Shown here: piece after piece, positions 1-9,893 of the stretch | Layout: each line of letters opens with the position of its first letter | Position numbering within the stretch: the stretch's first letter is position 1 | Assembly (NCBI GenBank): GCA_028688995.1 | Contig: JAQTXB010000013.1 | Span: 21,004-85,003 of the forward strand | Reading direction: 5' to 3' | Length of the DNA: 64,000 nucleotides | Origin: Aliarcobacter sp. | GTDB lineage: Bacteria > Campylobacterota > Campylobacteria > Campylobacterales > Arcobacteraceae | Program-made: the position numbers and the translations under genes | Notes under the pieces: generated by a model | The model's database searches: none | What the model saw: the letters and a program-made list of their open reading frames with translations, nothing else | What the model was told of the DNA's origin: nothing

Positions 1-536
1 CTGAAGAGAGTGCTGTTGGAGAAGATCCAATAAATGTAGTTGATACAATGCATAATATTATTGCAAAAACAGAGGGTATTTATAACTATGATAAACAATA
101 TAAATTCCCATATTTAGATGAGTTTGATGTTATTCAAGCAACAGTTACAAAACTTGCAGATGATTTAAAAGCAAATGGTATTTTAGCACTTACAAGTTCT
201 GGAAAATCTGCTTTAAAAATGTCAAGATATAGACCAAGAACTCCTATTTATACATTTACTCATAAGAAAAAAGTTTTAAATGCACTAACAGCTGTTTGGG
301 GAGTTGAACCAATAGGAACAATAAAAGAGGCACAAGCATCTAAAATGTTCCAAAGAATGCTAAAAGCTCTTGATGAAATGGGATTATTAAATAGAAATGG
401 TTTATATGTAGCAACTGTTGGTTATCCTGTTGGAATGCCAGGAAGCACAAATACCATTAAGATTCTAACTCCATCTGAAATTGAATATTACTTAAATTTT
501 AAAGAGACTAAAGAAAAAGAGAAAAAGTCTAAATAA
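1..536 (+). CDS. pyk: Pyruvate kinase, C-terminal part (5' truncated by window edge)
   Basis: The reading frame is open from base 3, upstream of the first ATG at 48, so that ATG is internal and the gene begins before the window. The visible 177 residues fit the end of pyruvate kinase, which converts phosphoenolpyruvate and ADP to pyruvate and ATP. The segment ESAVGEDPINVVDTM resembles the family helix before the C-terminal domain (E-[ST]-A-x-G-x-[YD]-P-x-x-V). It is followed by the alpha/beta C-terminal domain with 'ALTSSGKSALKMSRYRPRTPI' (split here: TSSGKSALKMSRYRP), the family TxSGxTAxxxSxxRP region. The tail is lysine/glutamate rich. A hairpin overlaps the stop codon. The catalytic barrel lies outside the window. 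Confidence 0.9.
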   Translation, partial: EESAVGEDPINVVDTMHNIIAKTEGIYNYDKQYKFPYLDEFDVIQATVTKLADDLKANGILALTSSGKSALKMSRYRPRTPIYTFTHKKKVLNALTAVWGVEPIGTIKEAQASKMFQRMLKALDEMGLLNRNGLYVATVGYPVGMPGSTNTIKILTPSEIEYYLNFKETKEKEKKSK

Positions 537-560
537 ATAAGGTAAATTTTTACCTTATTT
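535..560. terminator. Bidirectional terminator between convergent pyk and sensor kinase genes
   Basis: Perfect inverted repeat: arms AAATAAGGTAAA (535-546) and TTTACCTTATTT (549-560) with a 2-base loop. It lies between the pyk stop (534-536) and the end of the minus-strand kinase gene (562). The A-rich and T-rich flanks would serve as a U-tract in either direction. Confidence 0.75.
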
Positions 561-561
561 A

Positions 562-3093
562 TTATAAATTTAATAAAGTATCATTATTTAGAGGTTTTTT
601 ATAAACCTTTAAAGCTTTATTTTTTAAATTATCTTCAATATCATCTTCACATAATATAATAAGATTATTTGTAGATAATTCAGCTATTTTTTCTTTATCT
701 TTATTTTCTAATTTTGTTATATCAATAATAATTTTTGGATTATCTTCTTCAATTAAAAATAGTTGTACGATTTTTGATATTTGTTTCACATTATACTTTT
801 TATTTAATTCAGTAATTATATTAAAGAAATATATTGGATTATTATTTAAGATATAAATTGATTCTTTATTTATAATTTGTTTTTTTGTATCAAATAATAT
901 CTCTCTTTTAGAAATAGTGTTTTCATCATCTTTTTCTCTAATTTCATTTTGCGAATTTTGTATAGTTTCATCTAAAATAAAATCTAAATTTTTAGGAATT
1001 AATACCTCAAAAGTCGAACCAATATTAAGTTGACTTGAAACAGTTATTTTTCCATTTAAAAGAGTAATAATCTCTTCACAAATCGAAAGTCCTAATCCTG
1101 TTCCCCCATATTTTCGTGCAATACTCTCATCTAATTGTTTAAATCTATCAAAAATATATTCTAATTTATTTTGAGGAATTCCTATTCCTTCATCTTTAAT
1201 TATAATTTTTATATTATTCTTAGAATCTTCGACTAAAAAGTAGATTTTTCCTTTAGGTGTGAATTTTAGAGCATTACTTAAAAGGTTTTTTATTATTTGT
1301 TTGACTTTTATTTGATCACTATATATAAAGTCTAAATTATCATCTATTTTAAAAATCAATTCAAGATTCTTCATTTTTGTTTGTGTATAAAACATCTCAT
1401 ATATTGAAGTCATGTACTCTTTTATATTTATTTTTGTATATTGAACATGACTTTGTTTTGCTTCTAATTTTGACAAATCAAGAATGTCATTTATTAGATT
1501 TAATAAATCTTTCCCACATTTATTGATTACTTCTAGATTTTTTACTTCTTTCTCATTAAGGTTTCCTGATTTATTTTTTACCATTATTTCACTAATAATA
1601 TTTATAGAATTTAAAGGAGTTTTTAATTCATGACTCATATTTGCTAGAAAATTATCTTTTGATTTATTAGCTTCTTCTGCAAAAATTTTAGCATCATAAA
1701 GTTTTTTTGTTCTTTCATTTAGTTCATTTAACATTGAAACAAAATTAGAACTGAGTTGATGTATTTCTGAAATATTAGTATTAAGAACTTCTATATTTGT
1801 GTTGTTCTCTGATATTTGTGATGTTTGATTTGATAAATCGATAATAGGTTTTGTAATAGACTCTGAAAATATATTTATCTTTTTTAATAAAAGATAAAAG
1901 AAAATTATATAGAAAAATATTAAAAATATAATTGCTGCATAACCAATTTTATGTGATAGATTTTTTAAATATTCAATAGATGAAAAAAGATTGTTTTTAT
2001 CAATTAAAATCATTAATTTCCAATTAGTTTCATCAATATTTTGTTGTAAAGTTAAATACTCATTATCTTCAATTTTTAACGTTGACTCGGATTCTTCATT
2101 TTCAATTAGATTTTTAAAATGAGAAGCAAAAGGACTTTTATTTGTAAGAATATTGTATTCTTGGGGTTTAGAGATGGTTCTCAAAATTGAATCAGTATAA
2201 AGATGCTCTTTTAACTCCTTTAAACCAAGTAAAGACTCAATCTTTTCTGGCATGGCAATAATCATACCATCTTTATCAACCATAAATAAATTTGCATCAT
2301 AGGGTAATTTAGTATTTAAAATATATTTTACAAATGTGTCGATTGTAATATCAAGTCCTGTAACTCCTTCTAAAAAGTTTTTATTATAAATTGGAACAAT
2401 ACATGATAACATCCAACCATTTCCCGCAGGGTCTAAATATGCACTTGTCCAAACAGGTTTTTTCTCTGGATTATGTTTTAAATCTGCCAAGTAATAAAAA
2501 TTATAATCTTCCATTTTGATATGTTCACCATATTGCTCATAAACTTTATCAATAAAGGGATAAAGTCTATTCATATTGTCCCAACTATTAAAATATGCAG
2601 CATTTATGATAGGATTGCTATCAACAACACTTTTTAATGATACATCCATGGCTTCTGTAAAAGTAGCCTTTCTTCTTTCAACATCTGTAATATTTGTTTT
2701 TGATGAATAATAAAGACTTGCGCCATTTTTATTTGTTTTATAAAATACACCATTAGAAGCAACATCAAACTTTGCATCAAAATTTGATAAATTATATTGA
2801 TTAAAATTAGACATTATATTTTCATGACTAGCTTGTAAAATTAATGCTGTTCTTGAGATTTCTGTTAATTTATTACTAATAATTGTTGCTTCATTTTCTA
2901 ATATAGCTTTAGAGTGTGATTGTGCTTCTTTTAATAATAGAGCTGCATTTTTTGTTGAAATATATGTATTTATTGAAAAATATAAAATAATTAATGCAAT
3001 TTCAACTATAAGTATTGGTATAAGTGAGAATTTAACAAAATGATTAGAAAGTATTTTCCCAAAATTCTTTCTTTTTTTTACAACTTCTTTCAT
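562..3093 (-). CDS. Membrane sensor histidine kinase with extracellular Cache-type domain and degenerate C-terminal receiver-like tail
   Basis: 843 residues. One membrane segment lies at about 21-41 and a second at about 384-403. They flank a roughly 340-residue periplasmic region whose features (GWMLSCIVPIYN, GVTGLDITID) fit a double Cache sensor as in chemoreceptors and kinases. A coiled coil leads into the HisKA box FLANMSHELKTPLNSI with phospho-acceptor His488. An HATPase_c domain follows, with N (LLSNALKFTP), G1 (DEGIGIP) and G2 (GGTGLGLSI) boxes. The last ~100 residues look like a receiver fold that ends in 'YKKPLNNDTLL', as in the alpha-5 lysine-proline of receivers, but no clear phospho-acceptor Asp context is seen. 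No response regulator gene is adjacent. The ligand is unknown. Confidence 0.85.
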   Translation of the reverse strand: MKEVVKKRKNFGKILSNHFVKFSLIPILIVEIALIILYFSINTYISTKNAALLLKEAQSHSKAILENEATIISNKLTEISRTALILQASHENIMSNFNQYNLSNFDAKFDVASNGVFYKTNKNGASLYYSSKTNITDVERRKATFTEAMDVSLKSVVDSNPIINAAYFNSWDNMNRLYPFIDKVYEQYGEHIKMEDYNFYYLADLKHNPEKKPVWTSAYLDPAGNGWMLSCIVPIYNKNFLEGVTGLDITIDTFVKYILNTKLPYDANLFMVDKDGMIIAMPEKIESLLGLKELKEHLYTDSILRTISKPQEYNILTNKSPFASHFKNLIENEESESTLKIEDNEYLTLQQNIDETNWKLMILIDKNNLFSSIEYLKNLSHKIGYAAIIFLIFFYIIFFYLLLKKINIFSESITKPIIDLSNQTSQISENNTNIEVLNTNISEIHQLSSNFVSMLNELNERTKKLYDAKIFAEEANKSKDNFLANMSHELKTPLNSINIISEIMVKNKSGNLNEKEVKNLEVINKCGKDLLNLINDILDLSKLEAKQSHVQYTKINIKEYMTSIYEMFYTQTKMKNLELIFKIDDNLDFIYSDQIKVKQIIKNLLSNALKFTPKGKIYFLVEDSKNNIKIIIKDEGIGIPQNKLEYIFDRFKQLDESIARKYGGTGLGLSICEEIITLLNGKITVSSQLNIGSTFEVLIPKNLDFILDETIQNSQNEIREKDDENTISKREILFDTKKQIINKESIYILNNNPIYFFNIITELNKKYNVKQISKIVQLFLIEEDNPKIIIDITKLENKDKEKIAELSTNNLIILCEDDIEDNLKNKALKVYKKPLNNDTLLNL

Positions 3094-3169
3094 TAAATCT
3101 CCATAAATAAAATTATTATTTTTATTATATATTAAATTATCGTATTTTATGACATTATGTATATAAAAC

Positions 3170-4363
3170 CTAAGAAAGTTTTACATACATTTCAAGAAGT
3201 TCAAGTTGTTTATCTATTTCGTAGATTTTTAAATCTAAAGATTTGATTTTTTGTGAGTTTTGGAGAGTATCTAAATCACTTTGAGTTTTGATTTGTGCTA
3301 TTTTTTCTTCATTTATAGTTTTTAAAATAGAGTCATAAACTTCTAAATCATCTTTTGTAATTTGTAATCTTTCATCAAGCATAGAGAGCTTTTGAAGTTT
3401 AGATTTGAAAAAAGTTTTTTCATCACTTATGCTATTTTCTAAGTTTAATTTTGATTTTAGATAATCAATTCTTTTACTCTGCACATCATTAAAAGTTCTT
3501 GAATCAAAAGGAACAGTAACACTAACTCCAAAAGTTTGGTCATTCTCTTTTTGTAATTTTATATTATCATCTGTTTCATGATATTTTGAGTAATTATAAT
3601 AGGCATTTACACTTGGAAGATATTTTGCCATTGTCATAAATGAGTAATTACCTTTTTTATCAATATCTGCTTCTATTTTTTTTAGATTTATATTATTTTC
3701 TAAAAACTCTTTTTCACTAAATATAGTAAAAGTTGGTAATTCAAACTGTGTGTAATCACTTGAAGAGATATTATTAAAATTATTGATTAACTCTTCTTTT
3801 TGATATTTTAAATCAACTAAATTATGTTTAGTTGTATTCAAAGTTAAAAGAGCATCATCCAAATATGAAGCATCAAGAAAGCCATTTAAAACTTGTTCTT
3901 TTTTTCTATTAACATCAATTTTTGCATTTTCTAATGTATATTGAGCTTTTTGAATATTTAAATTTGTTTTTTCAATTCTAAAAAGAATATTTAAAGCCTC
4001 TTTTATTAACTCTTTTTTTTGTTGAGATAAATCTAAATCGGCATATTTATAGCTATTGTCTGCATATTTTATAGCTTCATAAATTCCACCACTTTGGAAA
4101 ATAGGTTGATTAATAGAAATCATTGACCTTTGGGTTTTGTAGTCTTCACCTAAATTATTTGTGTATTGATAGGTAATTGGATTTATCCAATCTTTTCTTA
4201 GTTTTGAACTATCTTCTTGGATTTGTTCTTTTGTTAAATCAAAATTTTTTAATCTTTTTTCAGAAAGTATTTTTTCATCAAAAGCTTCAGTTTGGGCATA
4301 TAAGTTTGAGAAGATTAAACTACATAAAAGTAGTTTAACCTTGTTTGATTTTATTAAGAGCAT
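3170..4363 (-). CDS. TolC-like outer membrane efflux family protein
   Basis: 397 residues with an N-terminal signal peptide (KLLLCSLIFSNLYAQ) and long heptad-rich helices, typical of the TolC/OEP family that forms outer membrane channels for tripartite export. TolC-type landmarks include 'ISINQPIFQSGGIYEAIKYAD' (quoted in part: NQPIFQSGGIYEAI) and 'GVSVTVPFDSRTFNDVQ'. The start at 4363 overlaps the end of the upstream argD gene by 29 bases, so the two are probably co-transcribed. No periplasmic adaptor or inner membrane pump gene is nearby, so its partner must be encoded elsewhere. It is slightly shorter than typical TolC (about 430-470). The start is ambiguous by a few codons. Confidence 0.75.
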   Translation of the reverse strand: MLLIKSNKVKLLLCSLIFSNLYAQTEAFDEKILSEKRLKNFDLTKEQIQEDSSKLRKDWINPITYQYTNNLGEDYKTQRSMISINQPIFQSGGIYEAIKYADNSYKYADLDLSQQKKELIKEALNILFRIEKTNLNIQKAQYTLENAKIDVNRKKEQVLNGFLDASYLDDALLTLNTTKHNLVDLKYQKEELINNFNNISSSDYTQFELPTFTIFSEKEFLENNINLKKIEADIDKKGNYSFMTMAKYLPSVNAYYNYSKYHETDDNIKLQKENDQTFGVSVTVPFDSRTFNDVQSKRIDYLKSKLNLENSISDEKTFFKSKLQKLSMLDERLQITKDDLEVYDSILKTINEEKIAQIKTQSDLDTLQNSQKIKSLDLKIYEIDKQLELLEMYVKLS

Positions 4364-5534
4364 TTTCTAATCTTTTAAATCCTTCATTCATCTCTTCTTT
4401 TGAAATAGTAAGAGCTGGAAGAAGTCTTAGGGTATTTTTCCCTGCTTTTAAAACTAAAACACCTTCTTCAAAAGCAGTTTTTATAACAAGTGCTAAAGTA
4501 TCAGCATCTTTTACTCTTAATCCTCTCATAAGTCCAAGACCTACATTGTCTGTAAAAATTTCTCTATTTTTTTCATAAACATCAGTTAACATTTTATTAA
4601 AATAGATAATAGTTTCATCTAATGCTCCACTATCTTTTATCTCTTCTAAAATGTCTAAAACTTCAAGTGCAGCAGTTGTTACAAGGTAATTTCCACCAAA
4701 AGTAGAACCATGATCACCTGGGCTAAAAATATCTTTTAGTTTAGTTAAAACAGCACCAATAGGAACTCCTCCACCTAAACCTTTTGCTAAAGTTACAATA
4801 TCTGGTTCAATTTCATAAAGATTTGCAGCTAAAAATTCTCCAGTTCTAAATACACCTGTTTGAACTTCATCAACGATTAATAAAATATCTTTCTCTTTTA
4901 AGAATTTTGCTAAATCTTGAATCTCTTTTTTATCAAATGGTTGAACTCCACCTTCGCCTTGAACAAGTTCAATCATAACTGCAACTGTTTCATCATCAAT
5001 AGAATCATAAACATCAGCAATTGAAGTTTTGTAAGAAAACCCATCAGGATATGGAGCAAAATTTGGTGTATGCATTGAACTTTGTCCAGTTGCTTTTACT
5101 GTTGTTATTGTTCTTCCATGAAAAGAGTGTTCAAGTGTGATAACTTTATATCTTTTATTTTCAAATTTAGTTTCACCATATTTTCTAGCTATTTTAATAG
5201 CTCCCTCATTTGCTTCAGCTCCACTATTTGAAAAGAATATTCTTATATCAAGCCCTGAAAGTTCATTGATTTTTTGTGCTAATTTTGCTTGAGGTTCAAT
5301 TGCATATAAATTTGAAATATGTGTAATATTTGAAACTTGTTCATAAATTTTATCAGCAACTCTTTTATTTCCATGACCAACACTACAAACTGCAATTCCT
5401 GAAGTAAAATCTATATAGTCTTTATTTTTATCATCAAAAAGTGTAGCATTTATACCTTTTTTGAAATTAACATAATTTCTTGCATATGTATGAAGTACAT
5501 ACTCTTTATCTAATTGTTCTATTTGTTCATTCAT
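4335..5534 (-). CDS. argD: Acetylornithine aminotransferase
   Basis: 399 residues, the usual length of class III PLP aminotransferases. It transfers the amino group from glutamate to N-acetylglutamate semialdehyde in arginine synthesis and may also act in lysine synthesis. Visible motifs are FSNSGAEANEGAIKIARKYG near the N-terminal third, LEHSFHGRT, the PLP-Asp context LLIVDEVQTGVFRTGEF, and the Schiff-base lysine in TLAKGLGGGVPIGA. GDHGSTFGGN follows. It is the first gene of a two-gene unit with the TolC-like gene. The assignment among argD, gabT and related transaminases rests on overall similarity, so substrate is inferred. Confidence 0.88.
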   Translation of the reverse strand: MNEQIEQLDKEYVLHTYARNYVNFKKGINATLFDDKNKDYIDFTSGIAVCSVGHGNKRVADKIYEQVSNITHISNLYAIEPQAKLAQKINELSGLDIRIFFSNSGAEANEGAIKIARKYGETKFENKRYKVITLEHSFHGRTITTVKATGQSSMHTPNFAPYPDGFSYKTSIADVYDSIDDETVAVMIELVQGEGGVQPFDKKEIQDLAKFLKEKDILLIVDEVQTGVFRTGEFLAANLYEIEPDIVTLAKGLGGGVPIGAVLTKLKDIFSPGDHGSTFGGNYLVTTAALEVLDILEEIKDSGALDETIIYFNKMLTDVYEKNREIFTDNVGLGLMRGLRVKDADTLALVIKTAFEEGVLVLKAGKNTLRLLPALTISKEEMNEGFKRLENALNKIKQG

Positions 5535-5606
5535 TTATTTTCCTAAAAAAATTTAGATGTAATTTTAAGTGTAGATTATATCTAAAATATTTAAACCATT
5601 TATTAA

Positions 5607-7937
5607 TTATTGTTCCCTTGCTTCGCTTATATATCTATTTAAATCAAATAGACCATATTGTAATGGATTTTGTTTTTTAAACTCATTATCAAACCAATCA
5701 AAGATTTCCCAAAAATTTGGATTTGCACGATTAACTACATATTTTAGAAGTTTTTTATTGTCTATTTCATTGTCTTGATAATTTTGCATAAGATTAAAAA
5801 AATCACTTAAATCGTTTTGTTTAACAATCACAAAAGCATTTGGATATGAACCTACAAAACCTCTAATGATATTTATTCTGTCTTTTGATGAATCTAATCT
5901 TCCTTCCTCATCAAAAAGTAAAGCAACATTTTTATGCCATCGATTAATTACAAAACTATAAATTAGATTTTCACCTGAGTTTAGTTCAATTTTTATAAAG
6001 GCTAAATTCGAACCTGAATCATTAAGATTTTGTATTAACTGTGAACTGTTTGGTAAAGTAAGAGTTTTAAAACTCTCTTCAATTTGCTCTTTTGTATTAT
6101 AAACAGCTTTTATTTGAGTTTTTTTATAACTATCTTCTATGAAATTTATAGGGTCTTTTTTCATATTAGTATGTTCAAAAAGTTTTTCAACAAACTCTTT
6201 TTTATAATCTTTTGTTTTATATGTAATATTAACATTATTATTTGATGGAATATAAACACTCAAATATTGAGCTAACCAACCCTCATACCAAGAATCAAAA
6301 TAATCTACTCTTGAATCTTTTGGCAAAAATTCTAAAAAATTACTCTCTCCTTCAATTCTTAATCTATCCATATGTGTTCGCACAAGTAACTGATGGGCTG
6401 TATTTCCAAATATATCAAACCCTGCAACTAATGAATAATAAATTCGTTCAAGTAAAGGATAATCAATCACCCATAAGTTTTTTGGAATATCTCCTAAAGC
6501 TCCTTTATGAACTGATGCTGAATCAAAATGTCTATAAATTGTCAGAATTGAATCATTCTCTTGATTTTGATTTCCTTTCCAAATTGCATCCATAGATAGA
6601 CCATTTGGATAATATTGTTTATATATTAAAGCTTTACTTGTTTCATATTTTTTCTCTAACTCATAATTATCCAAGGCTTTAAAAGTTTTATATAAACTTG
6701 GATCTTCTCCATATTCATTTGGAATTGATAGATTTGCAAGATTGTCATGCAAAAAATATTTATCTTGAATTGATAAATCATATTTTGGATCCATAAACAT
6801 TACCCAAAAATGGTCTTGAATTACATTTAATGCTATCTGACCTCTACAAACTGGACCTCTAATAAAAGTCATAATAATATAGTGAACATCATCTAATAAA
6901 AATTGGTATCTACTACTTACTGGAATTTGTTCAAATGTCTTTAAAGCATTTGCAGAGATATTTGTATCATAAACAGGTGAATATGGTTTTTGATCCCAAA
7001 CAGGCTTTATAAATAATTCATAATATCTAGCTAATTTTTCATCATTTAACTTATAAACCATATGAGTTTTATGGACAATTGTAGATTCAATTTTTTGGAA
7101 TCTATAATAGAATTTCCCATTTATACCTTCATAGGGGAATCTTGTTGGAATGATTTGTGGTTTTTGTCCAGATGGAGTAGATGAACGAATTAATTCATAA
7201 AAATTTCCACTATTATCATCAAAAGTTACATGAGCTAAAAAAAGATGTTCATAAATATATCTGGCGCTTACTTTGTATTTTATATTTTGATTGTTAAAAA
7301 AATCTTCAAATTTTTTGATTTGTTCTTGTTCAAGTTTTGTACCAAGCTCTTTTTTTGTGTCATTAATAGCACCTTGTTTAAGCCAAGTCATTAAAAGGTT
7401 ATACTCTTGTTTTTTTAAAGCAGGAAATCCATAGGGCATTCCTTTATGGGGATTCTCATCAAAAAAATCAGTAAGTTCTTCTTTATCTTTAACACAAGTT
7501 AATTTATCACTTTCCGGTGAGTACGTACCAATATTTAAAGGGTTTTTGTTCTTTTGAAAAAGATATTGCATCATTATAGATTCATTTGATTCGTCCATGT
7601 AATCAAGAACAGAGAAAAATCCTTTTTTTCTCCATTGTTTTTCATTTGTTGCATCAATAAAAAGTCTTGTTGGATCATCTGCTTTTATTCTATTTTCATA
7701 AATACTTTTTTTAGTTGCTCCCCTTTGTATTCCTTCAAAAGATGATAGTTTTAATTGACAAGGTGAGTTATAACAAGAGTGACAAGAGATACATCTTTTG
7801 TCTAAAATTGGTTTAATTTCATTTTCAAATGAAATCTCTTTTTTTAAATCATCAAAAACCACTGGATCCAATGGTTTTGTAGAACAAGCCGTAAATAAAA
7901 TGATAAATAGTGTAAGTAAAAAGAACTGCAATTTCAT
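5607..7937 (-). CDS. cti: Cis/trans fatty acid isomerase (Cti), lipoprotein with haem c site
   Basis: I chose the ATG at 7937, preceded by GGAA, over an upstream TTG. This gives 776 residues beginning with a lipoprotein signal peptide (lipobox LFTAC, Cys18). A single haem-binding CISCH motif sits at residues 49-53, as in Pseudomonas and Vibrio Cti. Cti converts cis to trans unsaturated fatty acids in membrane phospholipids in the periplasm, a rapid response to solvents and heat. Later conserved-looking stretches (RGPVCRGQIALNVIQDHFWV, LPKDSRVDYFDSWYEGW) fit the family. Length matches known Cti (about 760-780). It stands alone between argD and pyrB. Confidence 0.85.
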   Translation of the reverse strand: MKLQFFLLTLFIILFTACSTKPLDPVVFDDLKKEISFENEIKPILDKRCISCHSCYNSPCQLKLSSFEGIQRGATKKSIYENRIKADDPTRLFIDATNEKQWRKKGFFSVLDYMDESNESIMMQYLFQKNKNPLNIGTYSPESDKLTCVKDKEELTDFFDENPHKGMPYGFPALKKQEYNLLMTWLKQGAINDTKKELGTKLEQEQIKKFEDFFNNQNIKYKVSARYIYEHLFLAHVTFDDNSGNFYELIRSSTPSGQKPQIIPTRFPYEGINGKFYYRFQKIESTIVHKTHMVYKLNDEKLARYYELFIKPVWDQKPYSPVYDTNISANALKTFEQIPVSSRYQFLLDDVHYIIMTFIRGPVCRGQIALNVIQDHFWVMFMDPKYDLSIQDKYFLHDNLANLSIPNEYGEDPSLYKTFKALDNYELEKKYETSKALIYKQYYPNGLSMDAIWKGNQNQENDSILTIYRHFDSASVHKGALGDIPKNLWVIDYPLLERIYYSLVAGFDIFGNTAHQLLVRTHMDRLRIEGESNFLEFLPKDSRVDYFDSWYEGWLAQYLSVYIPSNNNVNITYKTKDYKKEFVEKLFEHTNMKKDPINFIEDSYKKTQIKAVYNTKEQIEESFKTLTLPNSSQLIQNLNDSGSNLAFIKIELNSGENLIYSFVINRWHKNVALLFDEEGRLDSSKDRINIIRGFVGSYPNAFVIVKQNDLSDFFNLMQNYQDNEIDNKKLLKYVVNRANPNFWEIFDWFDNEFKKQNPLQYGLFDLNRYISEAREQ

Positions 7938-8036
7938 TAAAATAATTCCATAAAAATAAAGTTTCGCATTATACAAAAAGTTTTATTTTTTAAACAGCTT
8001 TTTGATAGAATCGAAAATTAAAAATAAAGGAAAGAA

Positions 8037-8915
8037 ATGCAGCACTTGATTAGAACTTCTGATTTTTCAAAAGAAGAGATATTAAACATATTTGACGATG
8101 CTAGAGAGTTTTTAAAATCTGACTCAAATGAAATTTTAAAAGGGAAACTAATTGTTACCCTGTTTTTTGAAAACTCTACAAGAACAAGAAGTTCTTTTGA
8201 AATTGCAGCTAAAAGATTAGGAGCTGAGGTTGTATCACTTGATGTTGGAACATCATCAACTTCAAAAGGTGAAACTATCTTTGATACTGTTGCAAATATT
8301 AATGCAATGAGACCTGATGCTATTATTATTAGACACTCTGAGTGTGGATTACCTGAAAGTTTAGCTGGATACGTAGATTGTCCAATTATCAATGCAGGTG
8401 ATGGGAAACATGCACATCCAACACAAGCTTTATTAGATTTATTTACAATTTATGAACATTTTAATGGTCAAACTGAAGGTAAAAAAATTGCAATTGTTGG
8501 AGATGTTAGAACTTCAAGAGTTGCTGGTTCAAACAGAAGATTACTTCCAACATTTGGAATAGATGTTTGTTTCATTGCACCTGAATGTTTTAAATATGAA
8601 GGAAATGATTTTAAACAATATGACAAAATTTCTGAAGTTATTGATGAACTTGATATTATTATGAGTCTTAGAACTCAATTAGAAAGACATTCAGAAGTAT
8701 ATTTTGAATCTTTAAATGAATATGCAAAAGATTATTGTATCACAAGTGAAGTGATGGGAAATAGAGATATTATCCTTTTACATCCAGGACCAGTTAATAG
8801 AAATGTTGATATTAGTGATGAAATGTTAAAAGACCCAAGAAGTAAAGTTTTAACACAAGTTACAAATGGTGTTGCAATAAGAGCTGCTGTTTTAAAAAAA
8901 TTAATTCTAAAATAA
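8037..8915 (+). CDS. pyrB: Aspartate carbamoyltransferase catalytic subunit
   Basis: 292 residues. It condenses carbamoyl phosphate with aspartate in pyrimidine synthesis. The carbamoyl-phosphate loop [13 protein letters not shown] and the C-terminal [11 protein letters not shown] motif are present. So are the 80s-loop ([10 protein letters not shown]), [15 protein letters not shown] and [12 protein letters not shown]. The ATG at 8037 has an AAAGGAAAG ribosome site. It is followed three bases later by pabB, so the three genes pyrB-pabB-pabC look like one operon. No pyrI is seen. It is a little shorter than the E. coli subunit. Confidence 0.95.
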   Translation: MQHLIRTSDFSKEEILNIFDDAREFLKSDSNEILKGKLIVTLFFENSTRTRSSFEIAAKRLGAEVVSLDVGTSSTSKGETIFDTVANINAMRPDAIIIRHSECGLPESLAGYVDCPIINAGDGKHAHPTQALLDLFTIYEHFNGQTEGKKIAIVGDVRTSRVAGSNRRLLPTFGIDVCFIAPECFKYEGNDFKQYDKISEVIDELDIIMSLRTQLERHSEVYFESLNEYAKDYCITSEVMGNRDIILLHPGPVNRNVDISDEMLKDPRSKVLTQVTNGVAIRAAVLKKLILK

Positions 8916-8918
8916 AAT

Positions 8919-9884
8919 TTGAGTAAAGAGTTAATAAAAGAAAAATTGAATAAATTTGGCTCAGAAAAAGAGCCATTTTTATTTGTCTTATCTTACGATT
9001 TAAGTAAGTTTTATATCCAAAAACTATCAGAATTATCTACAAATATAAAATATAAACTAGATTCAAAAGAAGATTTACTAACAAAAACAAAAATAGTATT
9101 AGAAAAATTCCCAATTACTTTTGAAGAGTATAAAAAAGAGTTTGATTTTTTGCAAGAAGAGATAAAAAAAGGAAATACCTATCTTTGTAATTTAACTGCA
9201 AAAACAAAAATTAGAACTTCTTTGTCTCTTGATGAAATTTATGAAAATGTTCATGCAAAATTTAAACTTAGATTTAAAAAAGAAGAAGATAATTTTGTCT
9301 GTTTTTCTCCTGAGCGATTTGTAGAAATAAAAGATAATAAAATTTTTACATATCCCATGAAAGGAACAATTGATGCTTCAATTTCAAATGCAGAATCTAT
9401 TATTTTGAATGATAAAAAAGAGTTAGCAGAACACACAATGGTGGTTGATTTATTAAGAAATGATTTGGGAATTATTGGAAAAAATGTAAGAGTAAATGAT
9501 TTTAGATATATTGAAACTATTAATGCAGGTGATAAAAAACTTCTTCAAGTTAGCTCATCAATTAGTGCAGATTTACAAAATAATTGGAATGAAGAAATTG
9601 GAAATATCTTAACATCATTACTTCCAGCTGGTTCAATTACTGGAACACCAAAGAAAAAAACAGTAGAAATTTTAGAAAAACTTGAAGATTATAATAGAGA
9701 TTTTTATACTGGAATTTTTGGTGTTTTTGATGGAGAAAAACTTGATTCATCTGTAATGATTAGATTTATTGAAGAGGATATAAATGGAGATAAATTTTAC
9801 AAAAGTGGTGGTGGAATCACTTGTGATTCTAATATCTTAAATGAATATCAAGAGTTAATTGATAAGATTTATTTGCCATTTTAA
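8919..9884 (+). CDS. pabB: Aminodeoxychorismate synthase component I (chorismate-binding)
   Basis: 321 residues starting at a TTG three bases after the pyrB stop. The protein has the chorismate-binding enzyme fold: TYLCNLTAKTKI, the FSPERFVEI motif, YPMKGTID, ELAEHTMVVDLLRNDLG, and the C-terminal signature LLPAGSITGTPKKKT. It makes 4-amino-4-deoxychorismate for folate synthesis using ammonia from a glutaminase partner (PabA), which is not in the window. It is shorter than E. coli PabB (about 450) because the N-terminal region is reduced. The pabC-like gene next to it supports PabB over anthranilate synthase TrpE. Confidence 0.88.
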   Translation: MSKELIKEKLNKFGSEKEPFLFVLSYDLSKFYIQKLSELSTNIKYKLDSKEDLLTKTKIVLEKFPITFEEYKKEFDFLQEEIKKGNTYLCNLTAKTKIRTSLSLDEIYENVHAKFKLRFKKEEDNFVCFSPERFVEIKDNKIFTYPMKGTIDASISNAESIILNDKKELAEHTMVVDLLRNDLGIIGKNVRVNDFRYIETINAGDKKLLQVSSSISADLQNNWNEEIGNILTSLLPAGSITGTPKKKTVEILEKLEDYNRDFYTGIFGVFDGEKLDSSVMIRFIEEDINGDKFYKSGGGITCDSNILNEYQELIDKIYLPF

Positions 9885-9893
9885 AGGATTTTA

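Noticed and set aside
8018..8392. Minus-strand open frame at the start of pyrB
   Set aside because: Antisense shadow of pyrB with no motif.
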